Source: Flavobacterium suncheonense GH29-5 = DSM 17707
GTDB taxonomy: Bacteria; Bacteroidota; Bacteroidia; Flavobacteriales; Flavobacteriaceae
Assembly: GCF_000430025.1 (NCBI RefSeq)
Contig: NZ_AUCZ01000009.1
Span: 62,001-126,000, forward strand
Reading direction: 5' to 3'
Length of the DNA stretch: 64,000 nt
The translations under genes and the position numbers were made by a program. Shown one piece after another: positions 46,136 to 55,938 of the stretch. The notes under the pieces are model-generated. The model worked only from the letters and a program-made list of their open reading frames with translations, did no database searches and was not told where the DNA came from. Within the stretch, counting starts at the first letter, position 1. The number at the start of each line of letters is the position of its first letter.

Positions 46136-46136
46136 A

Positions 46137-46487
46137 CTAGGTAAGTGAATTGTCTTCTTCGTTCGGAAACACGATTGAAGGTTTGAAGGTTTTCGCTTCT
46201 TCGCAGGTAAGTGTTCCGTAAGCAATAATGATGATGATGTCGCCTTTGTGCACTTTTCGTGCTGCCGGTCCGTTCAAAGTGATTTCACCGCTGTTTCGGG
46301 GTCCTTTGATGGCATACGTTTCCAGACGTTCTCCGTTGTTCAGGTTTACGATGGATACTTTTTCGCCTTCATAAATGTTGGAAGCTTCCATTAAAGTTTC
46401 GTCAATGGTGATACTTCCGATGTAGTTTAAATCGGCTCCAGTCACCTTTACGCGGTGAATCTTGGATTTAACAACTTGAATTAACAT
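46137..46487 (-). CDS. panD: Aspartate 1-decarboxylase
   Basis: Makes beta-alanine for pantothenate. The 116-residue proenzyme has the self-cleavage site Y-I-G-S-I-T-I at about 22-28; cleavage before Ser generates the pyruvoyl group. The C-terminal [13 protein letters not shown] is normal. It follows panC by 14 bases and precedes the flippase-like gene. Confidence 0.96.
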   Translation of the reverse strand: MLIQVVKSKIHRVKVTGADLNYIGSITIDETLMEASNIYEGEKVSIVNLNNGERLETYAIKGPRNSGEITLNGPAARKVHKGDIIIIIAYGTLTCEEAKTFKPSIVFPNEEDNSLT

Positions 46488-46501
46488 GTTGCAAAGTTAT
46501 A

Positions 46502-47350
46502 TCAATTTAATGAAATATTGTCAATTAATCGTACGTTGTTTATGAAAACCGCAACAAAACCGCGGTATTTCTTTGTTTTGCTTTTTCTTATGCACGGCAG
46601 CAAGGTGGCTTCATCGGCAATTTCAAAGTATTCCAGCTGAAAATTCGGGTGTTTCTGAAACTCTCGGGTAACAAATTCGGTTACCTCTTTTGCGGATTGC
46701 TTTTCAAATTTTTTTCTCGCATTTTTCAGAATCCGGTAGATTAAGGCAGCTTCTTTCCGGGCTTCGGCAGAAAGACGTTCGTTGCGGGAACTCATCGCCA
46801 GGCCGTTAGGTTCGCGGTGAATCGGGCAGCCGTGAATGGTTACGGGCAGTTGGTGTTTTTCCACCATCTTTTTTACAATCTGCAGTTGCTGAAAATCTTT
46901 TTCACCGAAATACGCATTGGCGGGCTGAACAATTTCAAACAGTTTTTTAACAATGGTACCCACGCCGTCGAAATGACCGGGACGGTGCGCGCCTTCCATC
47001 TGCAACTCCAGGCCGTCGTAATCAAATGCAGCCGATACGGTATTGCCTTCGTAGATGTCCTCAACCGAAGGGGCATAAATCAAAATGTCTTTGGAGAGGT
47101 TGTTTATTTTTTCGACATCACGGTCTAAGGTTCTCGGATATTTCTCTAAATCCTCGGCATTGTTAAACTGTGTGGGGTTTACAAATATGCTCACAACGGT
47201 AATGCCGTTGTTTTTTAAGGACTCCTTCAGTAAGGAAAGGTGTCCTTCGTGCAAAGCACCCATGGTAGGGACAAAGCCGATTTTGGTTTTGGGATTTTTA
47301 AGACGGTCCAGGCGTGCCGTTAAATCGGACTTTTTGGTGAAGACGGACAT
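46502..47350 (-). CDS. panC: Pantoate-beta-alanine ligase
   Basis: Condenses pantoate with beta-alanine, using ATP. The 282-residue protein has the nucleotide-binding motif GALHEGHLSLLKE (H-x-G-H), the pantoate-binding FVNPTQFN, GEKDFQQL and the MSSRNERL (KMSKS-like) loop. It begins the panC-panD-flippase operon. A -7 match on the minus strand lies just upstream at 47374-47381. Confidence 0.97.
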   Translation of the reverse strand: MSVFTKKSDLTARLDRLKNPKTKIGFVPTMGALHEGHLSLLKESLKNNGITVVSIFVNPTQFNNAEDLEKYPRTLDRDVEKINNLSKDILIYAPSVEDIYEGNTVSAAFDYDGLELQMEGAHRPGHFDGVGTIVKKLFEIVQPANAYFGEKDFQQLQIVKKMVEKHQLPVTIHGCPIHREPNGLAMSSRNERLSAEARKEAALIYRILKNARKKFEKQSAKEVTEFVTREFQKHPNFQLEYFEIADEATLLPCIRKSKTKKYRGFVAVFINNVRLIDNISLN

Positions 47351-47373
47351 TTGCTTCTGATTTAAATTCTATG

Positions 47374-47381
47374 CAAACTTA
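47374..47381 (-). promoter_or_regulatory. -7 element of panC
   Basis: The minus strand reads TAAGTTTG, 23 bases before the panC start. It faces the divergent -7 element at 47413-47420, so the two operons share a short 107-base intergenic region. Confidence 0.45.
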
Positions 47382-47412
47382 CTATTTTGTTAAACAACTG
47401 CATAAATTTTTG

Positions 47413-47420
47413 TAATTTTG
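47413..47420 (+). promoter_or_regulatory. -7 element of the glycogen-synthase-like gene
   Basis: TAATTTTG is preceded by a TTG 23 bases upstream (in ATTTTG near 47387). It lies 37 bases before the chosen ATG at 47458. Confidence 0.45.
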
Positions 47421-47457
47421 CATGTTTTTTATACCTATTACTAAAATAAAAATACAA

Positions 47458-48264
47458 ATGGAAGATAAGAGGATATTGTATGTATCATCTGAAGTAGTGC
47501 CTTACTTAGCTGAAAATGAAGTTTCTTTAATGTCGTATGACGTGCCGAAAATGATTAACGATCAGGGCGGGCAAATACGAATTTTTATGCCGCGATATGG
47601 AAATATCAATGAGCGCAGGCATCAGCTGCATGAGGTTATCCGTTTGTCGGGGATGAATTTGGTGGTGAACGATATGGATATGCCCCTGATTATTAAGGTT
47701 GCGTCGATTCCGAAAGAACGCATTCAGGTTTATTTTATCGATAACGACGAATATTTCAAACGCAAAGCCACCTTTACCGATGAGGAAGGTGTTTTGTATC
47801 CGGATAATGACGAAAGAGCCATTTTCTTTGCCAAAGGCGTGGTGGAAACCGTAAAAAAACTGAACTGGGTGCCGGATATTATCCACGTGCATGGTTGGCT
47901 GGCCGCTATGTTGCCGGTGTACATGAAGCATTTTTACAAGAATGAGGCGCTTTTTTCCGATACCAAAATTGTTACGTCGGTTTACGGACAGTCTTTTGAC
48001 GGAACACTCGATCAGACCATGATGAACAAAGTGATGTTCGACAATGTGCCGGAAGAATCGGTAAAAGATTTGGCGGTTCCGAATTTTGAGAACATCATGA
48101 AGACTTCCATACTGCATTCGGATGCGGTGATTGTGGCTTCGGAAGACGTGTCGTCAAGTTTAACAAAATTTATAGAAACATCAGGCAAACCTTTTTTACC
48201 TTTCGTGCCAAAAGATAAATTTGCGGAAGCGTATACGGCTTTCTATAAAAATCAAGTTTTATAA
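47458..48264 (+). CDS. Glycogen/starch synthase N-terminal-domain protein
   Basis: A 268-residue protein matching the GT5 N-domain (KRILYVSSEVVPYL, QGGQIRIFMPRYGNIN, IHVHGWLAAMLPVYMKH). The ADP-glucose-binding KxGGL loop of GlgA is absent (YLAENEVSL instead), and the C-terminal GT domain is missing altogether. It is therefore unlikely to be a working glycogen synthase. ATG 47458 is the start; an in-frame upstream ATG at 47422 lies just after the -7 box. Confidence 0.8.
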   Translation: MEDKRILYVSSEVVPYLAENEVSLMSYDVPKMINDQGGQIRIFMPRYGNINERRHQLHEVIRLSGMNLVVNDMDMPLIIKVASIPKERIQVYFIDNDEYFKRKATFTDEEGVLYPDNDERAIFFAKGVVETVKKLNWVPDIIHVHGWLAAMLPVYMKHFYKNEALFSDTKIVTSVYGQSFDGTLDQTMMNKVMFDNVPEESVKDLAVPNFENIMKTSILHSDAVIVASEDVSSSLTKFIETSGKPFLPFVPKDKFAEAYTAFYKNQVL

Positions 48265-48277
48265 TTAAAATTAAACG

Positions 48278-49942
48278 ATGAATAAACAATCATTGCTAAC
48301 AAAGGGATTGCTGTTTGCAGTAATGACCTTTTCTTTGGTTTCCTGTGATAAGGATTTTAATACGATAGGGTCGGACATTGTAGGGGAAAATTATTTCGAT
48401 TTTGATAAAACGGAGTATGAGGTTGTGGCAGAGAATGTGATGACCGGTGCGGTTCAGTCCAATAATTTGGAATTAAATTCTTTAGGGGTTTATACAAATG
48501 GCGTATTTGGTAAGACTGCGTCGCATTTTGTAACCCAGGTTGAGCTTCCTTCAACAGGTAAAAATTTTGGTATTAATCAGGAAATTGATTCGGTTTGGTT
48601 GTATGTTCCCATTTTTAGTGAAGAGACCGGTACAGATAGTGAAGGAGTAAAAACATACAAGAGGAAATCAGTTTACGGAGATGATCAGAAATTCAAACTC
48701 AGAATATATGAGAATGGATATTATCTGGGAGATTACGATCAAAATGATCCGCAAGGTGTAGCGAGGCATTATTCCGATGAGAAAGCAAAAGTTGAAAACA
48801 ATAAGCGCGGTCATGACGGTTCAGGAGGTTCGATAGTAAATGGGATGTATCTTAATGATAGTGACAACCAAAGTGAAAACCTTCAGTTTTGGTTTGATCC
48901 TAAGGAGCATGTTATTTACAAAACGGACGGAATGGGACAATATGTGAATTCATCAGGTGTTGTTCTGGATGATCAAACAGATATATCAGCCCGTGTAGTG
49001 GTTGAACGTTTTACTCCGGGTATTTGGGTAAACCTTAACAAAGAATTTTTTAAGAAAAGAATACTTCAGGCGCCTGCTGATAAATTGCTGAATAACAATG
49101 CTTTTAAAGAATATTTCAGAGGGTTGTATTTTCAGGTTGAGGAAATTGAACCGGGGCAGGGAGCAAAAGCAATTCTTGATTTTTCCAAGGGGTTTGTTAG
49201 AATAGAATATTCGGCTGAGTATGACCTAGACAATAATCCTGAAACAGACCCTGTAAGACAGGATAAAACGTTCAGAATGAATTTAAAAGGGAATACGATT
49301 AATTTTTTTGACACAGATTATACTTTACCGGTATCAAGCGATCGTTTGTACTTGAATGGAGGAAGTGGTTCCGTGGCCTATATCGATGTTTTTGGAGCAG
49401 ATGGTCCTGATGAAGGTACAAAGCCGGACAATCTCGAAGACATTATTGCGAAAAAATGGTTGATAAATGAAGCCAATCTTACATTTTATATAGATAATTC
49501 CGCTACAATGATGGGAATGTCAACCTATGAACCGGACAGGATTTACCTGTATGATGCAAAGAACAAAAAGCCGATTGCGGATTACTATGCCGATGCTTCG
49601 GTTAACAGTTCAAATCCTAAATTAAACAAGAAAGGGTACGGCGGGATTATTGAAAAAGATGCAGACGAAAGAGGAATTAAATACAAGATTCGGATTACGG
49701 AATATCTAAAGAGCTGTATTAAAAATGCCGATTCCACCAATTACAGATTAGGTTTGGTTGTAACCGAAAACATCAATACAATATCGAATGCTTATTTGCG
49801 ACCTTTGCCAGGACAACTGCCGCAATCAATTGTGCCGGTTTCGTCTGTAATTAACCCATTGGGTACGATTTTACACGGTCCGACCAGTACCGATATAGAA
49901 AAAAGACTTAAATTAGAGATTTATTATACAAAACCCGACTAG
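48278..49942 (+). CDS. DUF4270 lipoprotein
   Basis: A 554-residue protein with a lipobox ending FSLVSC (Cys about 23) and a mature start CDKDFNTIGSDIVG typical of DUF4270. The rest is beta-rich with long polar loops. Function unknown; the family is found in Bacteroidota outer membranes. It lies 13 bases after the synthase-like gene and 3 bases before glmS, so is part of one transcript. The AT content is visibly higher than in neighbouring genes. Confidence 0.85.
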   Translation: MNKQSLLTKGLLFAVMTFSLVSCDKDFNTIGSDIVGENYFDFDKTEYEVVAENVMTGAVQSNNLELNSLGVYTNGVFGKTASHFVTQVELPSTGKNFGINQEIDSVWLYVPIFSEETGTDSEGVKTYKRKSVYGDDQKFKLRIYENGYYLGDYDQNDPQGVARHYSDEKAKVENNKRGHDGSGGSIVNGMYLNDSDNQSENLQFWFDPKEHVIYKTDGMGQYVNSSGVVLDDQTDISARVVVERFTPGIWVNLNKEFFKKRILQAPADKLLNNNAFKEYFRGLYFQVEEIEPGQGAKAILDFSKGFVRIEYSAEYDLDNNPETDPVRQDKTFRMNLKGNTINFFDTDYTLPVSSDRLYLNGGSGSVAYIDVFGADGPDEGTKPDNLEDIIAKKWLINEANLTFYIDNSATMMGMSTYEPDRIYLYDAKNKKPIADYYADASVNSSNPKLNKKGYGGIIEKDADERGIKYKIRITEYLKSCIKNADSTNYRLGLVVTENINTISNAYLRPLPGQLPQSIVPVSSVINPLGTILHGPTSTDIEKRLKLEIYYTKPD

Positions 49943-49945
49943 AGC

Positions 49946-51793
49946 ATGTGTGGAATTGTTGGATATATAGGTCACAGAGAAGCCTATCCTGTGATCATCA
50001 AAGGATTGAAAAGATTGGAATACCGCGGGTACGACAGTGCCGGTGTGGTATTGTATGAAGGAGGAGATTTTAAACTTTCCAAAACCAAAGGCAAAGTTTC
50101 CGATTTGGAAGCAAAAGCCGAAAAAGAAATCAGTCTTACCGGTAAAATGGGTATGGGTCATACGCGTTGGGCGACGCACGGTGTGCCGAACGATGTGAAT
50201 TCCCATCCGCATTTTTCCAATTCCGGCGAATTGGTAATCATCCACAACGGGATTATCGAAAACTACGAGCCGTTAAAAAAAGAACTAATCAACCGCGGCT
50301 ATACTTTTAAATCCGACACCGATACCGAAGTATTGGTCAACCTGATTGAGGATGTACAGAAAAAAGACAATCTTAAATTAGGGAAAGCCGTGCAGGTAGC
50401 GCTAAACCAAGTGGTTGGAGCCTATGCGATTGCGGTGATGGATAAAAAGAAGCCCAATGAAATGGTCGTGGCCCGTTTGGGAAGTCCGCTGGCTATAGGA
50501 ATTGGAGAAGATGAGTTTTTTGTGGCTTCAGACGCTTCGCCGTTTATTGAATATACAAACAATGCGATTTATCTGGAAGACGAAGAAATGGCCATTGTGC
50601 GTTTGGACAAGCCGATGAAAGTACGTCGTATCAAAGATGATACTTTGGTAAATCCGTACATTCAGCAGTTGCAGATGAATCTGGAACAGATTGAAAAAGG
50701 CGGATACGACCACTTCATGCTGAAAGAAATCTACGAACAGCCGAGTGTGATTAAAGATACGTACCGCGGACGTTTGCTGGCCAACAAAGGCATTATTCAG
50801 ATGGCCGGCGTTGAAGACAATCTGGAAAAATTCCTGAATGCCGACCGTATTTTAATCGTAGCCTGCGGAACATCCTGGCATGCCGGTTTGGTAGCGGAAT
50901 ACATTTTCGAAGAATTTGCCAGAATTCCGGTAGAAGTGGAATACGCTTCCGAGTTCCGTTACCGCAACCCGATCATCAATGAGAACGATGTGGTAATTGC
51001 GATTTCACAATCCGGAGAAACGGCGGATACCCTGGCAGCCATTAAGTTAGCCAAAGAAAAAGGGGCGTTCGTTTTCGGCGTGTGTAACGTAGTTGGTTCC
51101 TCTATTTCCCGCGAAACCCATGCCGGAGCGTATACGCATGCCGGTCCGGAAATCGGAGTGGCGTCCACCAAAGCGTTCACGACTCAGATTACGATATTAA
51201 CCCTGATTTCCCTTCGTTTGGCTAAAGCGAAAGGAACCATGAACAATTCGGATTACCAGCGTTATCTGTTGGAGCTGGAACTGATTCCTGAAAAAGTCGA
51301 GGAAGCCCTGCAAACCAATGAAGTAGCTAAAAACATTGCCACTATTTATAAAGACGCGCCAAATTGTTTGTATTTAGGACGCGGTTACAATTTCCCGGTA
51401 GCTTTGGAAGGCGCACTGAAATTAAAGGAGATCTCCTATATCCATGCCGAAGGCTATCCGGCTGCCGAAATGAAACACGGGCCAATCGCCTTAATCGACG
51501 AGCACATGCCGGTGGTGGTCATTGCGCCGAAACAGAACCATTACGACAAAGTAGTGAGCAATATTCAGGAAATTAAAGCCCGAAGCGGAAAAATTATTGC
51601 GGTAGTAACCAAAGGCGATGTACAGGTAAAAGAATTAGCTGATCACATCATTGAAATTCCAGATACGGCCGAAGCCTTAACCCCTTTATTGGCGACCATT
51701 CCGTTGCAATTGCTGTCGTATCACATTGCGGTGATGCGCGGCTGTAATGTCGATCAGCCGAGAAACCTGGCGAAATCGGTTACGGTTGAATAA
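49946..51793 (+). CDS. glmS: Glutamine-fructose-6-phosphate aminotransferase
   Basis: First step of UDP-GlcNAc synthesis for peptidoglycan and lipid A. The 615-residue enzyme begins MCGIVGYIG with the catalytic Cys at 2; the GATase domain (about 1-230) is followed by two SIS domains (ACGTSWHAG, SQSGETADTL). No glmS ribozyme was seen upstream, as expected outside Firmicutes. It ends at a terminator. Confidence 0.97.
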   Translation: MCGIVGYIGHREAYPVIIKGLKRLEYRGYDSAGVVLYEGGDFKLSKTKGKVSDLEAKAEKEISLTGKMGMGHTRWATHGVPNDVNSHPHFSNSGELVIIHNGIIENYEPLKKELINRGYTFKSDTDTEVLVNLIEDVQKKDNLKLGKAVQVALNQVVGAYAIAVMDKKKPNEMVVARLGSPLAIGIGEDEFFVASDASPFIEYTNNAIYLEDEEMAIVRLDKPMKVRRIKDDTLVNPYIQQLQMNLEQIEKGGYDHFMLKEIYEQPSVIKDTYRGRLLANKGIIQMAGVEDNLEKFLNADRILIVACGTSWHAGLVAEYIFEEFARIPVEVEYASEFRYRNPIINENDVVIAISQSGETADTLAAIKLAKEKGAFVFGVCNVVGSSISRETHAGAYTHAGPEIGVASTKAFTTQITILTLISLRLAKAKGTMNNSDYQRYLLELELIPEKVEEALQTNEVAKNIATIYKDAPNCLYLGRGYNFPVALEGALKLKEISYIHAEGYPAAEMKHGPIALIDEHMPVVVIAPKQNHYDKVVSNIQEIKARSGKIIAVVTKGDVQVKELADHIIEIPDTAEALTPLLATIPLQLLSYHIAVMRGCNVDQPRNLAKSVTVE

Positions 51794-51800
51794 AAATATA

Positions 51801-51826
51801 AAGCGGATTCTCACATCCGCTTTTTT
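51801..51826 (+). terminator. Terminator of glmS
   Basis: AAGCGGAT (51801-51808) and ATCCGCTT (51815-51822) form an 8-bp stem with a 6-base loop and a T-run. Confidence 0.88.
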
Positions 51827-51850
51827 AATGGAAAAAATTCAAAAATTAAG

Positions 51851-51882
51851 TTGGTTTATTAGTATATAAAAAACTATCTTTG
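51851..51882 (+). promoter_or_regulatory. Promoter of atpD
   Basis: TTG (51851-51853) and TATCTTTG (51875-51882) are 21 bases apart. Transcription would begin near 51889, giving a leader of about 55 nt to the ATG at 51944. It opens a two-gene ATP synthase operon separated from the other F-type genes. Confidence 0.65.
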
Positions 51883-51888
51883 CGCTCT

Positions 51889-51906
51889 GAAAAAAGAGGT
51901 TTTTTC
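51889..51906 (+). other. 5'-end hairpin in the atpD leader
   Basis: GAAAAAA (51889-51895) and TTTTTTC (51900-51906) form a perfect 7-bp A/T-rich hairpin at about the predicted transcription start. It could protect the 5' end of the mRNA. Confidence 0.4.
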
Positions 51907-51940
51907 ATAAAACGTAAATAGCTGTTTAATAAATACATAA

Positions 51941-53455
<1,515 letters not shown>

Positions 53456-53460
53456 TCTAG

Positions 53461-53520
53461 TAAGCAGTAAGCAGTCGCAGTGAACAGTCACTGACAACTG
53501 TAAACTGTAAACTGTAAACT
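53461..53520 (+). repeat. Short tandem repeats in the atpD-atpC spacer
   Basis: Two copies of TAAGCAG (53461-53474) are followed by a spacer and 3.4 copies of the heptamer ACTGTAA (53497-53520). CAGTG and CACTG in between can pair. The array lies inside the operon and would be transcribed. Confidence 0.7.
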
Positions 53521-53527
53521 AAAGAAT

Positions 53528-53809
53528 ATGATTGTAGAAATTGTATCACCCGAAGCCACATTATTCAAAGGAGAAGTTACTTCGGTAGCGGTTCCGGGAG
53601 TAAATGGTGAGTTCCAGATGTTAAACAACCACGCGGCGATCGTGTCCCTTTTAGGAAAAGGATACGTGAAAATCGTGGGAACCAACCTTAAGATTGCTAA
53701 AGAATTTGTGGAGAAATTCAACAAAGTAAACGAGCAGACCTACTGGTTGCCTATCACATCGGGAACCGTTGAAATGAACGACAATAAAATAATTGTTTTA
53801 GCCGACTAA
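53528..53809 (+). CDS. atpC: ATP synthase F1 epsilon subunit
   Basis: A 93-residue epsilon subunit: the beta-sandwich N-domain with VEIVSPEATLFKGEV and GEFQMLNNHAAIVSLLGKG. The C-terminal helical pair is absent, which is common in Bacteroidota. It follows atpD after a 72-base spacer of tandem repeats. Confidence 0.93.
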   Translation: MIVEIVSPEATLFKGEVTSVAVPGVNGEFQMLNNHAAIVSLLGKGYVKIVGTNLKIAKEFVEKFNKVNEQTYWLPITSGTVEMNDNKIIVLAD

Positions 53810-53857
53810 GACAATTAATCCAAGCGAAGTGATTCGCAGGGGAATAAAATAAAAAGA

Positions 53858-53884
53858 AAGCCTGGTTTTGCCGGGCTTTTTTTA
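53858..53884 (+). terminator. Terminator of the atpDC operon
   Basis: AAGCCTGG (53858-53865) pairs with CCGGGCTT (53871-53878) with one G-U pair, followed by a T-run. Confidence 0.85.
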
Positions 53885-53960
53885 TGATATCAGATGAGTT
53901 TAAGGTATCTGTTTTGGCTCAGAAATGCTTTTGTAAAGGGTAGTTTTTTTAAAAGATACT

Positions 53961-53968
53961 TATATTTG
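53961..53968 (+). promoter_or_regulatory. -7 element immediately before bioF
   Basis: TATATTTG matches the consensus and ends 4 bases before the bioF ATG at 53973, so the mRNA would be leaderless or nearly so. No TTG lies at the normal distance. Confidence 0.4.
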
Positions 53969-53972
53969 AGTT

Positions 53973-55124
53973 ATGAAACCATTTCCGAAAACCTTAAGCG
54001 ATAAGCTGGAACAACGTCTCCAAAATAATTCGTTGCGAAAGCTGCCGGAAGCAACTGCTTTAATCGATTTCTCGTCCAACGATTATTTGGGTTTTGCCAA
54101 ATCCGAAGCCATTTTTGAAGCGACGCATCAGTTCTTGCTCGAGCGCGACTGCAAGACAAACGGAGCCACCGGTTCGCGGCTGCTTTCCGGAAACCATCCT
54201 TTATATGAAGAAGCCGAAGCCTTCATCGCGGAATTTCACCAAGCCGAAAGCGCGCTGATTTTCAATTCCGGTTACGATGCCAATGTGGGCTTTTTCAGTG
54301 CCGTACCGCAGCGGGGCGATGTGATTCTGTACGACGAACTCATCCACGCCTCCATACGCGATGGCATTCAGTTGTCCCATGCCAAAGCATATCGGTTTGC
54401 GCACAACGACCTCGACGACTTGCAGGATAAGATGGTCAAATTTAAAAATGAGGCGACCACGGTGTATGTGGTCATCGAATCGGTGTATTCCATGGACGGG
54501 GATTCGCCCAATCTGGAAGTACTGACCGAACTTTGCGAACAGCAGGAATGTTATCTGGTGGTCGACGAAGCGCATGCCTTAGGTGTATTCGGCAGGAAAG
54601 GCGAAGGGCTGATCCAAAGCCTGCAGCTTCAGAACAAGGTTTTCGCACGCATCATGACTTTCGGAAAAGGCTTGGGTTGTCACGGAGCAGCAATTTTGGG
54701 AAGTTTGGCCTTGCAAAGCTATCTGGTTAATTTTTCAAGAAGCTTTGTCTATACTACGGGCTTGTCGCCGCATGCCGTGGCCACGATTGTAACCGCATAT
54801 CGGTATTTGGCTGAAAACCCATCGGCAATAACAGACTTAACCGATAACATTACGGCTTTTAATCAGGAGAAACTGCTCTTGGGACTTAAACCGCTGTTCG
54901 TGTACAGCAAATCTGCAATCCAGTGTGCAATTATACCCGGAAATGAACGGGTAAAAACCATAGCCGCTGCCCTACAGGAAAAAAGCTTCGACGTCAAACC
55001 GATTCTTTCGCCCACGGTGCCGGAAGGCCAGGAACGGTTGCGTTTTTGTTTGCACCGGTACAATACCACGGCCGAAATCACGGCAGTGTTGCAGGAATTT
55101 AGCCGCTTGGTTTTGGGATACTAA
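53973..55124 (+). CDS. bioF: 8-amino-7-oxononanoate synthase
   Basis: Joins pimeloyl-thioester with alanine in biotin synthesis. The 383-residue PLP enzyme has IDFSSNDYLGFA, the substrate loop GATGSRLLSGNH, VVDEAHALGVFG and the PLP-lysine region TFGKGLGCHGAA. The start fits family N-termini. It heads a biotin gene group with bioD, bioA and a ketoacyl synthase, after which no bioB or bioC was seen. Confidence 0.95.
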   Translation: MKPFPKTLSDKLEQRLQNNSLRKLPEATALIDFSSNDYLGFAKSEAIFEATHQFLLERDCKTNGATGSRLLSGNHPLYEEAEAFIAEFHQAESALIFNSGYDANVGFFSAVPQRGDVILYDELIHASIRDGIQLSHAKAYRFAHNDLDDLQDKMVKFKNEATTVYVVIESVYSMDGDSPNLEVLTELCEQQECYLVVDEAHALGVFGRKGEGLIQSLQLQNKVFARIMTFGKGLGCHGAAILGSLALQSYLVNFSRSFVYTTGLSPHAVATIVTAYRYLAENPSAITDLTDNITAFNQEKLLLGLKPLFVYSKSAIQCAIIPGNERVKTIAAALQEKSFDVKPILSPTVPEGQERLRFCLHRYNTTAEITAVLQEFSRLVLGY

Positions 55125-55164
55125 TCGGACGATGGCGGATACAGTTATAATCCTTTACCATATA

Positions 55165-55245
55165 TTTTGGAACACTGATTTTACGGACACAACAGATTTA
55201 CACAAATTTCAGACAGAAAAACCATAGCAATCTATGCAATCCATG
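55165..55245. repeat. Degenerate flavobacterial intergenic repeat
   Basis: Between bioF and bioD the sequence contains CACTGATTTTACGGA, ACAGATTTACACAAATTT and GCAATCTATGCAATCCATG, variants of the same degenerate motif seen at 39411-39532. The rest of this 157-base gap holds no promoter match except a near miss (GTAATTTG) at 55258. Confidence 0.4.
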
Positions 55246-55281
55246 TGCGAAACTGTTGTAATTTGCACCTAAAATAAGATT

Positions 55282-55902
55282 ATGAAACTCTTCATCACCG
55301 GCATAGGCACCGACGTAGGCAAAACCATCGCCTCCGCCATCATCACCGAAGCCCTCGAGGCCGATTACTGGAAACCCATTCAGGCAGGCGACCTCGAAAA
55401 TTCCGATGCGCATAAAATCCAAAAGTACCTGACCAATGCCAAAACAAGAATTTTTGACAACGCCTATGCACTGCAAACGCCGGCGAGTCCGCATTGGGCT
55501 GCAGAGCTGGATAACATCCGCATCGATTTAAAAAAAATTAAAGAACCAAAAAGCAAAAACCATCTGGTCATAGAAGGTGCCGGTGGCGTTTTTGTTCCGT
55601 TAAATGAAACCGATTGCGTTATCGATTTAATCCAGCCCGATTATAAAGTAATCGTAGTATCCCGTCATTATCTGGGCAGCATCAACCATACCCTGTTGAC
55701 TGTGGAAGCCCTGCAAAACCGAAAACTTAACATCGCCGGCATTGTTTTCAACGGCGACGAAAACCCGGCATCGGAAAGCATCATCCTGAAAAAAACCGGT
55801 TTACAAATGCTCGGCCGCATCGAAAACGAACCCTATTTCGACCAGAATGTAATACGCTATTACGCCGATAAAATCAGGGCAACGTTATTGGAATTGTCCT
55901 AA
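55282..55902 (+). CDS. bioD: Dethiobiotin synthetase
   Basis: Closes the ureido ring of biotin using ATP and CO2. The 206-residue protein has the P-loop GIGTDVGKT at 7-15, EGAGGVFVPL and SRHYLGSINHTLLT. It precedes bioA by 36 bases. Confidence 0.95.
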   Translation: MKLFITGIGTDVGKTIASAIITEALEADYWKPIQAGDLENSDAHKIQKYLTNAKTRIFDNAYALQTPASPHWAAELDNIRIDLKKIKEPKSKNHLVIEGAGGVFVPLNETDCVIDLIQPDYKVIVVSRHYLGSINHTLLTVEALQNRKLNIAGIVFNGDENPASESIILKKTGLQMLGRIENEPYFDQNVIRYYADKIRATLLELS

Positions 55903-55938
55903 CTTGCTTATCCCTAATCTCTTGTAACTTCTAAAAAC

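Noticed and set aside
47527..48117. A 196-codon minus-strand open frame
   Set aside because: It is opposite the GT5 N-domain protein and shows no family features.
49800..49945. glmS ribozyme upstream of glmS
   Set aside because: The start lies 3 bases after the DUF4270 gene, leaving no room for the ribozyme, and no such fold was seen.
53858..53884. A second small-RNA unit between atpC and bioF
   Set aside because: The terminator here is explained by the atpDC operon and no promoter precedes it.
53885..53972. Riboswitch or BirA-type operator upstream of bioF
   Set aside because: No inverted TTGTAAACC-type pair at the expected spacing, and the predicted mRNA starts too close to the ATG.
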